NCBI GenBank assembly: GCA_020846515.1
Contig: JADLDX010001021.1
Span: 1-5,291, forward strand
DNA: 5,291 nucleotides
Origin: Pirellulaceae bacterium
Lineage (GTDB): Bacteria > Planctomycetota > Planctomycetia > Pirellulales > Pirellulaceae
Reading direction: 5' to 3'
Part shown: in pieces, positions 1 to 5,270 of the stretch
Position numbering within the stretch: position 1 is the first letter of the stretch
Layout: each line of letters begins with the position of its first letter
Position numbers and translations under genes: made by a program
Notes under the pieces: model-generated
What the model saw: only the letters and a program-made list of their open reading frames with translations
Databases searched by the model: none
What the model was told of the DNA's origin: nothing

Positions 1-3
1 AAC

Positions 4-36
4 GTGTAAGGGAACGATCTCTTCCGCCCCTTACAC
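4..36. repeat. Perfect 9-bp inverted repeat (stem-loop) at left edge
   Basis: GTGTAAGGG at 4-12 is exactly complementary to CCCTTACAC at 28-36, leaving a 15-nt loop. The loop side allows an alternative pairing of GGAA (11-14) with TTCC (22-25). There is no T-tract directly after the second arm, so a classical intrinsic terminator is not supported. It may be the 3' hairpin of a gene left of the window or an operator ahead of the cupin gene. The symmetry is seen directly; the role is unknown. Confidence 0.5.
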
Positions 37-125
37 TAACTACGACGAACGGGAGACTTTGAACCGGACATCGGGTTTCCAAGTTTTTTTCTTGCCGACC
101 GCGCGACCAGTTGAGCCTAATCACC

Positions 126-698
126 ATGTCACTGAACGTCACTAAACCAGCCAGCTACTGGATTGAACAACTCGGCCTGAACTCGCACCCCGAAGGTGGT
201 TACTATCGCGAGCTCTATCGGGCGAGCGAGGGAGTGGAGAAGTCGAGTCTACCTGCACGGTTCCTGGGTGATCGCTGCTTTTGCACGAGCATTGTTTATC
301 TGCTGGAAGCGCACGATCGTTCCGTCTTCCATCGCATTCGCTCGGACGAAACCTGGCATTTTTACGCTGGCAGCCCGCTGGAGTTGCATCAGTTGGACGA
401 TCATGCCTCAGCCGCCGCAGACTCCGCAGATTCCCACCAGCGTATCGTGTTGGGGACTGAATTGCATTTGGGGCAGCACCTGCAATGGACCGTACCGGCG
501 GGAATTTGGTTTGGCAGTCGGCCATGGATTGCCCCACGCACGGCAGAGTCTCCTGCCTTGCCACTTGGGGGTGAGTATTCGCTGCTGGGGTGTACGGTCA
601 GCCCCGGTTTCGACTTTGCCGATTTTGAAATTGCCGACCGTTCCCAGTTATTGAGTCGATTTCCTGGCCATCGAGAGCTCATTGAGCAGTTGACTTAA
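126..698 (+). CDS. Cupin_5 / DUF985 family protein
   Basis: A complete 190-residue protein that closely follows the DUF985 (cupin_5) pattern, a single-domain RmlC-like beta-barrel family that includes yeast YML079w. The family's enzymatic role is not established, so no reaction is assigned. Visible motifs in order: LGLNSHPEGGYYRELYR near residues 16-32; TSIVYLL at 54-60; FHRIRSDETWHFYAG at 68-82, with the conserved His and Glu that line the barrel pocket; a variable Ala/Asp-rich loop at 93-104; LGTELHLGQHLQWTVPAG at 109-126; and the diagnostic C-terminal CTVSPGFDFADFEIAD at 156-171. The length fits a complete family member. I chose ATG at 126; an in-frame TTG at 111 would add only five residues (MSLIT) and has no better ribosome site. 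No signal peptide, so probably cytoplasmic. It stands alone, 184 bp from the next gene. Family assignment is firm, function unknown. Confidence 0.9.
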   Translation: MSLNVTKPASYWIEQLGLNSHPEGGYYRELYRASEGVEKSSLPARFLGDRCFCTSIVYLLEAHDRSVFHRIRSDETWHFYAGSPLELHQLDDHASAAADSADSHQRIVLGTELHLGQHLQWTVPAGIWFGSRPWIAPRTAESPALPLGGEYSLLGCTVSPGFDFADFEIADRSQLLSRFPGHRELIEQLT

Positions 699-882
699 CC
701 AGCAGAATGGAAACGGGTTGCAGCCCCATTGATTGGTTTAGTTGTGGAAATAGGCGTTGTGGGGGAATTTATCCGATAAAGTGGGCTAGGCAGGCTGAAT
801 CGTTCTTGAAATGAAAAGTCAATTCTCCTAGTCTTGAGGCCTAAAGAAGCGATTTCCCCTCAGCTGTCTTAGGTCCCGATCC
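699..882. other. Intergenic spacer ahead of the PEP-CTERM gene
   Basis: 184 bp without a supportable gene. It must contain the end of the cupin transcript and probably the promoter of the next gene. A TTGAAA at 806-811 followed after 17 bp by TAGTCT at 829-834 is a possible sigma-70-like pair, but the -10 matches consensus at only three positions. The 30 bases before ATG 883 contain no clear Shine-Dalgarno sequence, only a weak AGG in CTTAGGTCC. No strong terminator hairpin with a T-run was found after 698. Confidence 0.35.
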
Positions 883-1551
883 ATGAAAACGTTTTTGCGC
901 CCCCTCTGCGGGCTGGCCGCGTTGGCCATGATTTTCGTTTTGTCTACCGCCAAGCTCTCGGCGGATTTTTCGCTGTCCATTGATACTGGCAGCCTGCGCT
1001 TACTGGATGGTGTCTATGAAGTGGATACTTTCATCACCAGTAGGCCTGCGGCGACTACCGTTCAGATGCTGTTGCTGAATCTACAGATTATGCCTCCGCC
1101 TGGTGAGCCTAATAACTCAATCGACGGGGTGCAGTTTGTTGGGCTGCGGAACCCGGACGTCGACCCGCTCTTTGCCAGCCCTTCGATCATCAGTGAGCCC
1201 AACAACATTGTGATGCGCGGTTCACTGTTTAATCCTAACCGGGTGAACGCACCTACCAATCCGACCTTGGCCTTTACGATTCAGTTCCGCAGCATTCGAA
1301 GTGGCGAGACAGATGTCCGAATCGGCTTTGGTAGTGACAACTACTTTATGCGGGACCTGGAGCTTGAAGGAATTACGCATGAGTACGCTCAACTGAACGC
1401 GTCGGGTGAGATCACTGTGACGGGCGTTCCGGAGCCTGGAAGTTGCCTGTTGCTGGGACTGGCACTGACCGGTGTGGCCTTTAGAAATCAAGGCCTGCGG
1501 CGCGTTTTATGTCGACGTCATTTATGTCGACGTCATCGCAGGGCGATTTAA
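883..1551 (+). CDS. Secreted PEP-CTERM sorting-domain protein
   Basis: A 222-residue exported protein of unknown function. Residues 1-27 form a signal peptide: basic MKTFLRP, a hydrophobic stretch rich in Leu/Ala, and likely cleavage after LSA. Residues 28-180 are the mature part, with alternating short hydrophobic stretches typical of beta-rich extracellular domains and no cysteine; I recognise no named domain. Residues 182-185 are the VPEP signature, followed by a hydrophobic helix (about 188-200, CLLLGLALTGVAF) and an Arg-rich tail. This is the tripartite PEP-CTERM signal recognised by exosortases in bacteria that make exopolysaccharide or complex envelopes. The tail is longer than usual: 22 residues with nine Arg and two Cys, containing the tandem repeat LCRRH-LCRRH made by a 15-bp duplication. 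It is convergent with the gene at 1694-2569, and its stop lies only 15 bp before a hairpin repeat. No exosortase gene is in view. Sorting class is confident, function unknown. Confidence 0.85.
   Translation: MKTFLRPLCGLAALAMIFVLSTAKLSADFSLSIDTGSLRLLDGVYEVDTFITSRPAATTVQMLLLNLQIMPPPGEPNNSIDGVQFVGLRNPDVDPLFASPSIISEPNNIVMRGSLFNPNRVNAPTNPTLAFTIQFRSIRSGETDVRIGFGSDNYFMRDLELEGITHEYAQLNASGEITVTGVPEPGSCLLLGLALTGVAFRNQGLRRVLCRRHLCRRHRRAI
1507..1536 (+). repeat. 15-bp perfect tandem duplication inside the PEP-CTERM tail
   Basis: The unit TTATGTCGACGTCAT occurs twice back to back (1507-1521 and 1522-1536) with no mismatches. It is in frame and encodes LCRRH twice (residues 209-213 and 214-218). It includes the palindrome GTCGAC. 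Identity between the copies suggests a recent slippage event. It lengthens the basic cytoplasmic tail of the sorting signal by five residues without disrupting the frame. Confidence 0.9.
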
Positions 1552-1566
1552 GCACAGTGCCGTTCC

Positions 1567-1604
1567 AATTTAAGCGGAGCAGCGCAAGCTGCCTGGTGAT
1601 ACGC
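1567..1604 (+). repeat. Diverged hairpin repeat, forward copy
   Basis: This copy resembles the 36-bp unit at 5174-5245: an A/T-rich leader ending in AAGCGG, then a short hairpin, then a CTGGT-like end. The hairpin is GCAGC (1579-1583), loop GCAA (1584-1587), GCTGC (1588-1592), a perfect 5-bp stem. Relative to the right-end copies (ACGGC-GCAA-GCCGT), a C-G pair has become A-T with both sides changed, so pairing is preserved. It lies just after the stop of the PEP-CTERM gene. Read on the minus strand, the hairpin is followed by an A/T-rich tract, which could help stop transcription of the gene at 1694-2569. End points are approximate. Confidence 0.7.
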
Positions 1605-1620
1605 CGAGAAGATACAAGCA

Positions 1621-1657
1621 GAACCGGACGGCTCGCGCCGATTCCGCTTTAAGTTGA
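1621..1657 (-). repeat. Diverged hairpin repeat, reverse copy
   Basis: The reverse complement reads TTAAAGCGG, a short spacer, CGGC-GCGA-GCCG, then TCCGGTTC, matching the 36-bp unit near 5174-5245 in the same order. The stem is 4 bp (1629-1632 with 1637-1640 on the plus strand) and the minus-strand loop is GCGA, again GNRA-type. On the plus strand the hairpin is followed by CCGCTTTAAG, a weak T-tract that would suit a terminator for the PEP-CTERM gene. Outer arms also pair with the forward copy: AATTTAAGCGGA (1567-1578) against TCCGCTTTAAGTT (1643-1655), with one bulged base. Confidence 0.7.
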
Positions 1658-1693
1658 CCAAAGGTTGGGATAGTCACACGTACTACATTACGC

Positions 1694-2569
1694 TCAGTGC
1701 CCGGACGACTTCGCCTTCTTGGCCCCATGGGCATCAGCTTTTTTGGCTCCGTGGGCAGCGGGCTTGGCACCATGACCGCCTGACTTGGCGGCGCCATGGG
1801 CGCTGGGTTTGGCAGCCCCATGACCGCCAGACTTAGCGGCACCGTGGGCGGCTGGTTTAGCATGCCCCGCGTCGGCTTTGGCGCCGTGACCGGCAGCTTC
1901 CTTACCATGGCTGGCTCCGCCATGTCCACCATCCCCGTGGGCATCGCCATGCCCGCTGTCGCCATGGTCATCGGCGTGTTCGCCTTCTCCATGTTCGCCA
2001 TCGGCATGTTCACCATCAGCGTGTTCACCGCTATGTTGAGCCGAAAGGGCTGGTCGGAGGGGGCGTACTGAGGTTAGCGTCGAACTTTTGGCGGCTTGGT
2101 CTTCTTCGCCCGGGGTGATCAAGTCTTGCGAAGGTCTCCAACGAAATTCGCGGACATCCAGGTCGACTCGGTCATTGATGACGACCTTCTCCACGATTGG
2201 TTCGTGCAGCACTTCATCGATGGCTAGTTTGATGGCTTCTTTCACCGCCACCAGAGCTGGGTCCTGCAGCAGGCTTTCGTCGATACCGCGCAGCGCTTCT
2301 TCGACCGCTTCATGCACTACCCAGCGATTGTGTTCAATCGTGGCACGAGCCGCCAGGCGACTTTCCGGCGGTACCTGCAAGTGCACGCGCAACTGGGTCA
2401 GCCACTGTCGATCGGCGGACTGTTTATAGAATAAGCCCACGGGTATCTCGCTGGCAGCCACCGTCTTGAGACGGGTGGCTTCGCTGCGGACATATCCAAT
2501 CACGACGGCATGCGTGGCCACTAGTAAAATGACCAAGCCGACAATCCAGTATTTACGAATGAATGACAT
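1694..2569 (-). CDS. Membrane-anchored protein with FliL-like region and His-rich tail
   Basis: A 291-residue protein I cannot name. Residues 8-27 form one hydrophobic helix after the short basic MSFIRKY, so it is most likely a single-pass protein with the bulk outside the cytoplasm. Residues 40-145 form a compact alpha/beta region (GLFYK, VHLQVPPESR, then a helical stretch and IVEKVVINDRVDL). The order resembles FliL/SPFH-adjacent membrane proteins, but this is only an impression. Residues 146-178 look like a linker. Residues 179-291 are low complexity with 19 histidines: first acidic (EHADGEH repeats, 179-216), then basic (HGAAKSGG and AKPAAHGA repeats, 221-291). His-rich tails of this kind can bind divalent metals; the Lys/Ala/Pro part resembles histone H1-like tails that bind nucleic acid or other polyanions. 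The start at 2569 gives a clean membrane anchor; there is no clear ribosome site. Convergent with the PEP-CTERM gene, divergent from pabA. The reading frame is convincing, the function unknown. Confidence 0.75.
   Translation of the reverse strand: MSFIRKYWIVGLVILLVATHAVVIGYVRSEATRLKTVAASEIPVGLFYKQSADRQWLTQLRVHLQVPPESRLAARATIEHNRWVVHEAVEEALRGIDESLLQDPALVAVKEAIKLAIDEVLHEPIVEKVVINDRVDLDVREFRWRPSQDLITPGEEDQAAKSSTLTSVRPLRPALSAQHSGEHADGEHADGEHGEGEHADDHGDSGHGDAHGDGGHGGASHGKEAAGHGAKADAGHAKPAAHGAAKSGGHGAAKPSAHGAAKSGGHGAKPAAHGAKKADAHGAKKAKSSGH
1748..1846 (-). repeat. Imperfect tandem coding repeat in the His-rich tail
   Basis: Residues 242-274 of the His-rich protein hold two near-identical blocks of about 16 residues, AAKSGGHGAAKPSAHG and AAKSGGHGAKPAAHG, the second lacking one Ala. 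At the DNA level the plus strand shows repeated GGCGGC, CCATG and TGACCGCC words. A second short periodicity, ADGEH, lies at residues 184-198 (about 1976-2020). Such arrays tend to vary in length between strains by slippage. Confidence 0.65.
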
Positions 2570-2836
2570 GGATTTTCAGAGCCGAGTTACGGAACCTTGG
2601 GATGTGCTGGGAACACGACGACTGACAAACGGTAGGTCATCCACAGCGCGGTGGCCCGCATTTGGGAATGAACGGACCGGTCTGAACAACAAAGCCCCTG
2701 TTTCAGTCGTTACAAAGGTTACGACCGCTGATGGAAGCGGTTACAATTGGGGCTCATCCAGGCCACCTCAGACCCTCTCCTTGGGGTGGTCCGCCGATAA
2801 GTGAGAGGGAACAGGATCGCGTAAAGCTTATTCCGC
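2570..2836. promoter_or_regulatory. Divergent spacer and leader of pabA/trpG
   Basis: 267 bp between divergent start codons, so it should contain promoters for both neighbours; no convincing -35/-10 pair was identified. Visible symmetric elements: palindrome GACCGGTC (2675-2682); two GGTTAC words at 2717-2722 and 2739-2744, exactly 22 bp apart; an inverted repeat ACCGCT (2724-2729) with AGCGGT (2736-2741); and two overlapping pairings just before the gene, CCACC (2763-2767) with GGTGG (2785-2789), and CCCTCTC (2773-2779) with GAGAGGG (2803-2809). The last two interleave, so they form either a pseudoknot or alternative folds. The purine-rich GAGAGGGA is about 27 bases before ATG 2837, too far for a normal ribosome site. 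Symmetry is seen; regulation is inference. Confidence 0.4.
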
Positions 2837-3424
2837 ATGATTCTCGTCATCGATAATTACGACTCATTTACCTATAACCTGGTCCAGCGTTTGGGCGAAA
2901 TTGATCCCCAGTTGGATGTGCAAGTTGTTCGCAATGACAAACTGTCGATTGCCGACATTCGAGCCATGCAACCCGAGCGGATCCTGATATCCCCTGGGCC
3001 ATGCACGCCCAGCGAGGCGGGTATCAGCGTGCCCATCATCGAACACCTGGCCGGGGAGATGCCGATATTGGGTGTCTGTTTAGGTCACCAATCCATAGGA
3101 CAAGCCTTTGGTGGACGCATTGTCCGCGCACCGCAGCTGATGCACGGCAAGACCGACTTGATCAGCCATGATGATCGCGGTTTGTTCGCTGGACTGCCCA
3201 ATCCTTTTGTGGCTACTCGGTATCATTCTCTGGTCATTGCGCCGGAGACAATGCCGATCGACTTGGAGGTTACAGCTTGGGTGGACGGTGCCGATGGTGT
3301 CAGGCAAATCATGGGAGTTCGCCACAAGCATTTCCCGATCGAGGGCTGGCAGTTTCACCCGGAGAGTTTTTTGACTCAGCCTGGGCCAGAACTGCTTAGA
3401 CGCTTTTTGAACTGGGAAGTATAA
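2837..3424 (+). CDS. pabA: Glutamine amidotransferase subunit of ADC/anthranilate synthase
   Basis: A complete 195-residue class I glutamine amidotransferase. It hydrolyses glutamine and channels ammonia to a chorismate-binding partner (PabB for 4-amino-4-deoxychorismate and folate, or TrpE for anthranilate and tryptophan). It begins with the canonical MILVIDNYDSFTYNLVQ. Catalytic residues are present: Cys81 in GVCLGHQSIGQAFGG, and His174 and Glu176 in GWQFHPESFL. Also visible are the oxyanion-hole region SPGPCTPSEAG (52-62), MHGK (102-105) and RYHSL (128-132). ATG 2837 is the only sensible start because an in-frame stop (TAA, 2822-2824) lies just upstream. PabA and TrpG cannot be told apart by sequence alone, and in some bacteria one protein serves both partners; no pabB or trpE is in the window. 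It precedes the aroD-aroE fusion by 120 bp on the same strand, so co-transcription is possible but not shown. Confidence 0.93.
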   Translation: MILVIDNYDSFTYNLVQRLGEIDPQLDVQVVRNDKLSIADIRAMQPERILISPGPCTPSEAGISVPIIEHLAGEMPILGVCLGHQSIGQAFGGRIVRAPQLMHGKTDLISHDDRGLFAGLPNPFVATRYHSLVIAPETMPIDLEVTAWVDGADGVRQIMGVRHKHFPIEGWQFHPESFLTQPGPELLRRFLNWEV

Positions 3425-3458
3425 CTCTTGCACTGGATCCTCAGTAATTGGTAACCAT

Positions 3459-3533
3459 ATCACTGGCTATCTAGATCACTGGCTATCTATCATTCGCTAA
3501 CGACATTTCGCTCGAACCCTTATCGCTAACGAC
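3459..3533 (+). repeat. Two families of short direct repeats in the pabA-aroDE spacer
   Basis: ATCACTGGCTATCTA occurs at 3459-3473 and again at 3475-3489, a perfect 15-base repeat with a 16-bp period. A separate 11-base word TCGCTAACGAC occurs at 3494-3504 and 3523-3533. A degenerate third version (TTTCGCTCGAAC, about 3507-3518) lies between them, giving steps of about 14-15 bp. Together the repeats fill most of the 120-bp spacer, up to about 11 bases from the aroDE start. They may be slippage products or spaced protein-binding sites. Confidence 0.75.
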
Positions 3534-3544
3534 TAATCAACATT

Positions 3545-5032
3545 ATGCTCTGCGTTACCATTGGACGAACCCGACATAAGTACATGATTGCCGAGTATCA
3601 CGACCTGGCTGCCAAGGGAGCGCAATTGGTCGAGATGCGTTTGGACTACGTGGGTCGAGCCGTCGACCTGAAGCGATTGTTGGAATCTCGCCCCTGTCCG
3701 ATCGTGATCACATGTCGACGGCGTGAAGACGGTGGTCGATGGGAAAAGTCGGAAGAGGAACGGCAGATGTTGCTGCGCAGCGCGATTGCCTCAGGCGTCG
3801 ACTACGTGGACTTGGAGGAAGACATCGCTGCCCGCATTCCGCGTTATGGCAAGACGAAGCGGATTGTCAGTTTGCATAACTTTGAGCGCACGCCCGAGGA
3901 CTTGCATGAAGTGCATGCGCGTTTGGCCGCGCTGGATGCGGACGTTGTCAAAATTGCCACGCTGGCCAATTCATTTTCCGACACTGTGCGCATGCTGCAA
4001 CTGATGGCCAGCGTCAAGACTCCGACGATTGGGTTGTGCATGGGTGACCTCGGTGCGGCCACGCGCATCTTGGCTTTGCGATACGGGGCTCCATTTACTT
4101 ATACGGTGCTCAGCTCTGATCGAAAGATTGCTCCTGGTCAGATTACGTGGCAACAAATGCGAGATCTGTATCGTCCGGATGCGATTACAGAAAACACCAA
4201 GCTGTTTGGCGTGGTGGCCGATCCGGTTGCGCATTCGCTTAGTCCACTCCTGCATAACACCATGTTTGCCGAAGACAAGCTGGACTGTCGATACCTGCCC
4301 TTTCGCGTGCCGGCGGAAGATCTCGAACTGTTCATGACCTGGTGTCGGGCCAGTCAGATTGGCGGTTTGAGCGTGACGATTCCGCATAAAGAACCCATGC
4401 TCAATTACATCCAACAGGCTGAGCAGGCCGTCAACGGAATCGGCGCGCTTAATACTGTAGTATTCCGCGAGGGTGAAGCGCTCGGATACAACACGGACTA
4501 TCGTGCCGCCATGGATTCGATTATGGAGCGTGTCGGTGTTGATCCCACGGGCGTGGATACATTGAAAGGTCGCGGCGTATTGATCCTGGGTGCCGGCGGC
4601 GTATCACGTGCCATTGCTTATGGATTGCGACAACGCGGTGCCATCGTGGCAATTTCCAGTCGGACGCAAGATCGTTCGGAACGACTGGCGCGGGATGTAG
4701 GCGCTCGTGCCCTGGCTTGGAGTGCGCGCTACGATATTCGGCCCGGTATCATCATCAATGGTACGCCCATCGGTATGCATCCCGAAGTGGATGAGTCACC
4801 CTATGCCAAGGAAAAACTCCACGAGTCCATGTTGGTTTTCGATACCGTCTATAACCCCGAGCAAACGTTACTGATCAAGCATGCTCGAGAAGTCGGTTGT
4901 CAGGTTATCACGGGTGTTGACATGTTTGTCCGGCAGGCTGCGTATCAATACAAGCTCTTCACAGGTCTAGCGCCCAAACCGGAATTGCTTCGCAAGACAC
5001 TCAAGGCAGCGACCTCGCCAGTTAACTTCTAA
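3545..5032 (+). CDS. aroDE: Bifunctional 3-dehydroquinate dehydratase / shikimate dehydrogenase
   Basis: A complete 495-residue fusion carrying out shikimate steps three and four: 3-dehydroquinate to 3-dehydroshikimate, then NADPH-dependent reduction to shikimate, in the cytoplasm. Residues 1-211 are a type I (Schiff-base) dehydratase: EMR at 30-32, TCRRREDGGRW at 56-66, DLEE at 89-92, the catalytic His111 in SLHNF, the Schiff-base Lys136 in VVKIAT, Arg174 in GAATR and APGQ at 196-199. Residues 218-490 are shikimate dehydrogenase: HSLSP at 230-234, catalytic Lys282 in TIPHK, Asn303 in ALNT, Asp318 in YNTDY, the nucleotide-binding GAGGVSRA at 349-356, SSRT at 371-374 (Arg373 fits NADP preference), NGTPIGM at 405-411, DTVYNP at 433-438 and Gln464 near the C-terminus. 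Both active sites look intact, except that the lid Ser normally before APGQ is Ile195. Domain order matches plant DHD-SDH and the chlamydial/planctomycetal fusions. ATG 3545 starts directly at the first beta strand; no good Shine-Dalgarno site is visible. Confidence 0.96.
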   Translation: MLCVTIGRTRHKYMIAEYHDLAAKGAQLVEMRLDYVGRAVDLKRLLESRPCPIVITCRRREDGGRWEKSEEERQMLLRSAIASGVDYVDLEEDIAARIPRYGKTKRIVSLHNFERTPEDLHEVHARLAALDADVVKIATLANSFSDTVRMLQLMASVKTPTIGLCMGDLGAATRILALRYGAPFTYTVLSSDRKIAPGQITWQQMRDLYRPDAITENTKLFGVVADPVAHSLSPLLHNTMFAEDKLDCRYLPFRVPAEDLELFMTWCRASQIGGLSVTIPHKEPMLNYIQQAEQAVNGIGALNTVVFREGEALGYNTDYRAAMDSIMERVGVDPTGVDTLKGRGVLILGAGGVSRAIAYGLRQRGAIVAISSRTQDRSERLARDVGARALAWSARYDIRPGIIINGTPIGMHPEVDESPYAKEKLHESMLVFDTVYNPEQTLLIKHAREVGCQVITGVDMFVRQAAYQYKLFTGLAPKPELLRKTLKAATSPVNF

Positions 5033-5173
5033 CTCCCCAATGTAGAACATTTGTCCTCAACTGTTCCAGTATGTCCGTTTGCCACTTGCAGCTTCTCGGC
5101 ACTCCTTAGTTGGACAGCGCCATGTTCTTTTTTCGGCGTCGATCATGAGTCGGGCTAAACCGTACGCTAGCGG
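5033..5173. other. Non-coding stretch after aroDE
   Basis: No supportable gene. GAACA (5045-5049) can pair with TGTTC (5062-5066) across a 12-nt loop, a weak hairpin 12 bp after the aroDE stop, without a T-tract. A run of six T at 5128-5133 lacks a good stem directly upstream. A short remnant of the hairpin repeat appears at the right end: ACCGTACG at 5159-5166, identical to 5270-5277, then the palindrome CGCTAGCG (5165-5172) abutting the tandem repeats. The true terminator of aroDE is not evident here. Confidence 0.4.
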
Positions 5174-5245
5174 CTGATTAAAAGCGGCACGGCGCAAGCC
5201 GTCCGGTACCTGATTAAAAGCGGCACGGCGCAAGCCGTCCGGTAC
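5174..5245 (+). repeat. Two identical tandem 36-bp hairpin repeats, forward
   Basis: Copies at 5174-5209 and 5210-5245 are identical over 36 bp. Each starts CTGATTAAAAGCGGC, carries the hairpin ACGGC-GCAA-GCCGT (stems 5189-5193/5198-5202 and 5225-5229/5234-5238) and ends CCGGTAC. The loop is GNRA-type when read on the plus strand. Read on the minus strand, each GC-rich hairpin is followed by GCCGCTTTTAATCAG, a short T-tract resembling an intrinsic terminator for transcription arriving from the right. Related copies occur at 1567-1604, 1621-1657 and 5271-5291, so this is a dispersed REP-like family, not a simple tandem repeat. Confidence 0.9.
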
Positions 5246-5270
5246 CGACGTTGATTTGCTAGGAAACTCA

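Noticed and set aside
62..90. Possible intrinsic terminator: AACC/GGTT hairpin followed by seven T at 84-90
   Set aside because: The stem is only 4 bp with an 8-nt loop and is separated from the T-run by several bases; too weak to call.
196..654. Long alternative frames on both strands across the cupin gene
   Set aside because: The cupin_5 frame matches its family from end to end; the other frames show no domain and are overlap shadows.
1570..2028. 152-codon minus-strand frame rich in Met, Pro and Ala
   Set aside because: It is the out-of-frame reading of the His/Gly/Ala/Lys coding repeats. Its Met-rich periodicity arises from the CCATG words of that repeat, and it runs into both hairpin repeat copies.
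2466..2804. 112-codon plus-strand reading frame spanning the start of the His-rich gene and the divergent spacer
   Set aside because: It overlaps the 5' end of a better-supported minus-strand gene, has no recognisable domain, and runs through the expected promoter region of pabA. Composition looks like an antisense shadow.
3425..3544. Small gene or RNA gene in the repeat-rich spacer
   Set aside because: No open frame of useful length with a start, and no tRNA-like or other known RNA fold was recognised.
5113..5133. Possible terminator with six T at 5128-5133 after aroDE
   Set aside because: No stable stem lies directly upstream of the T-run, and it is about 95 bp past the stop codon.
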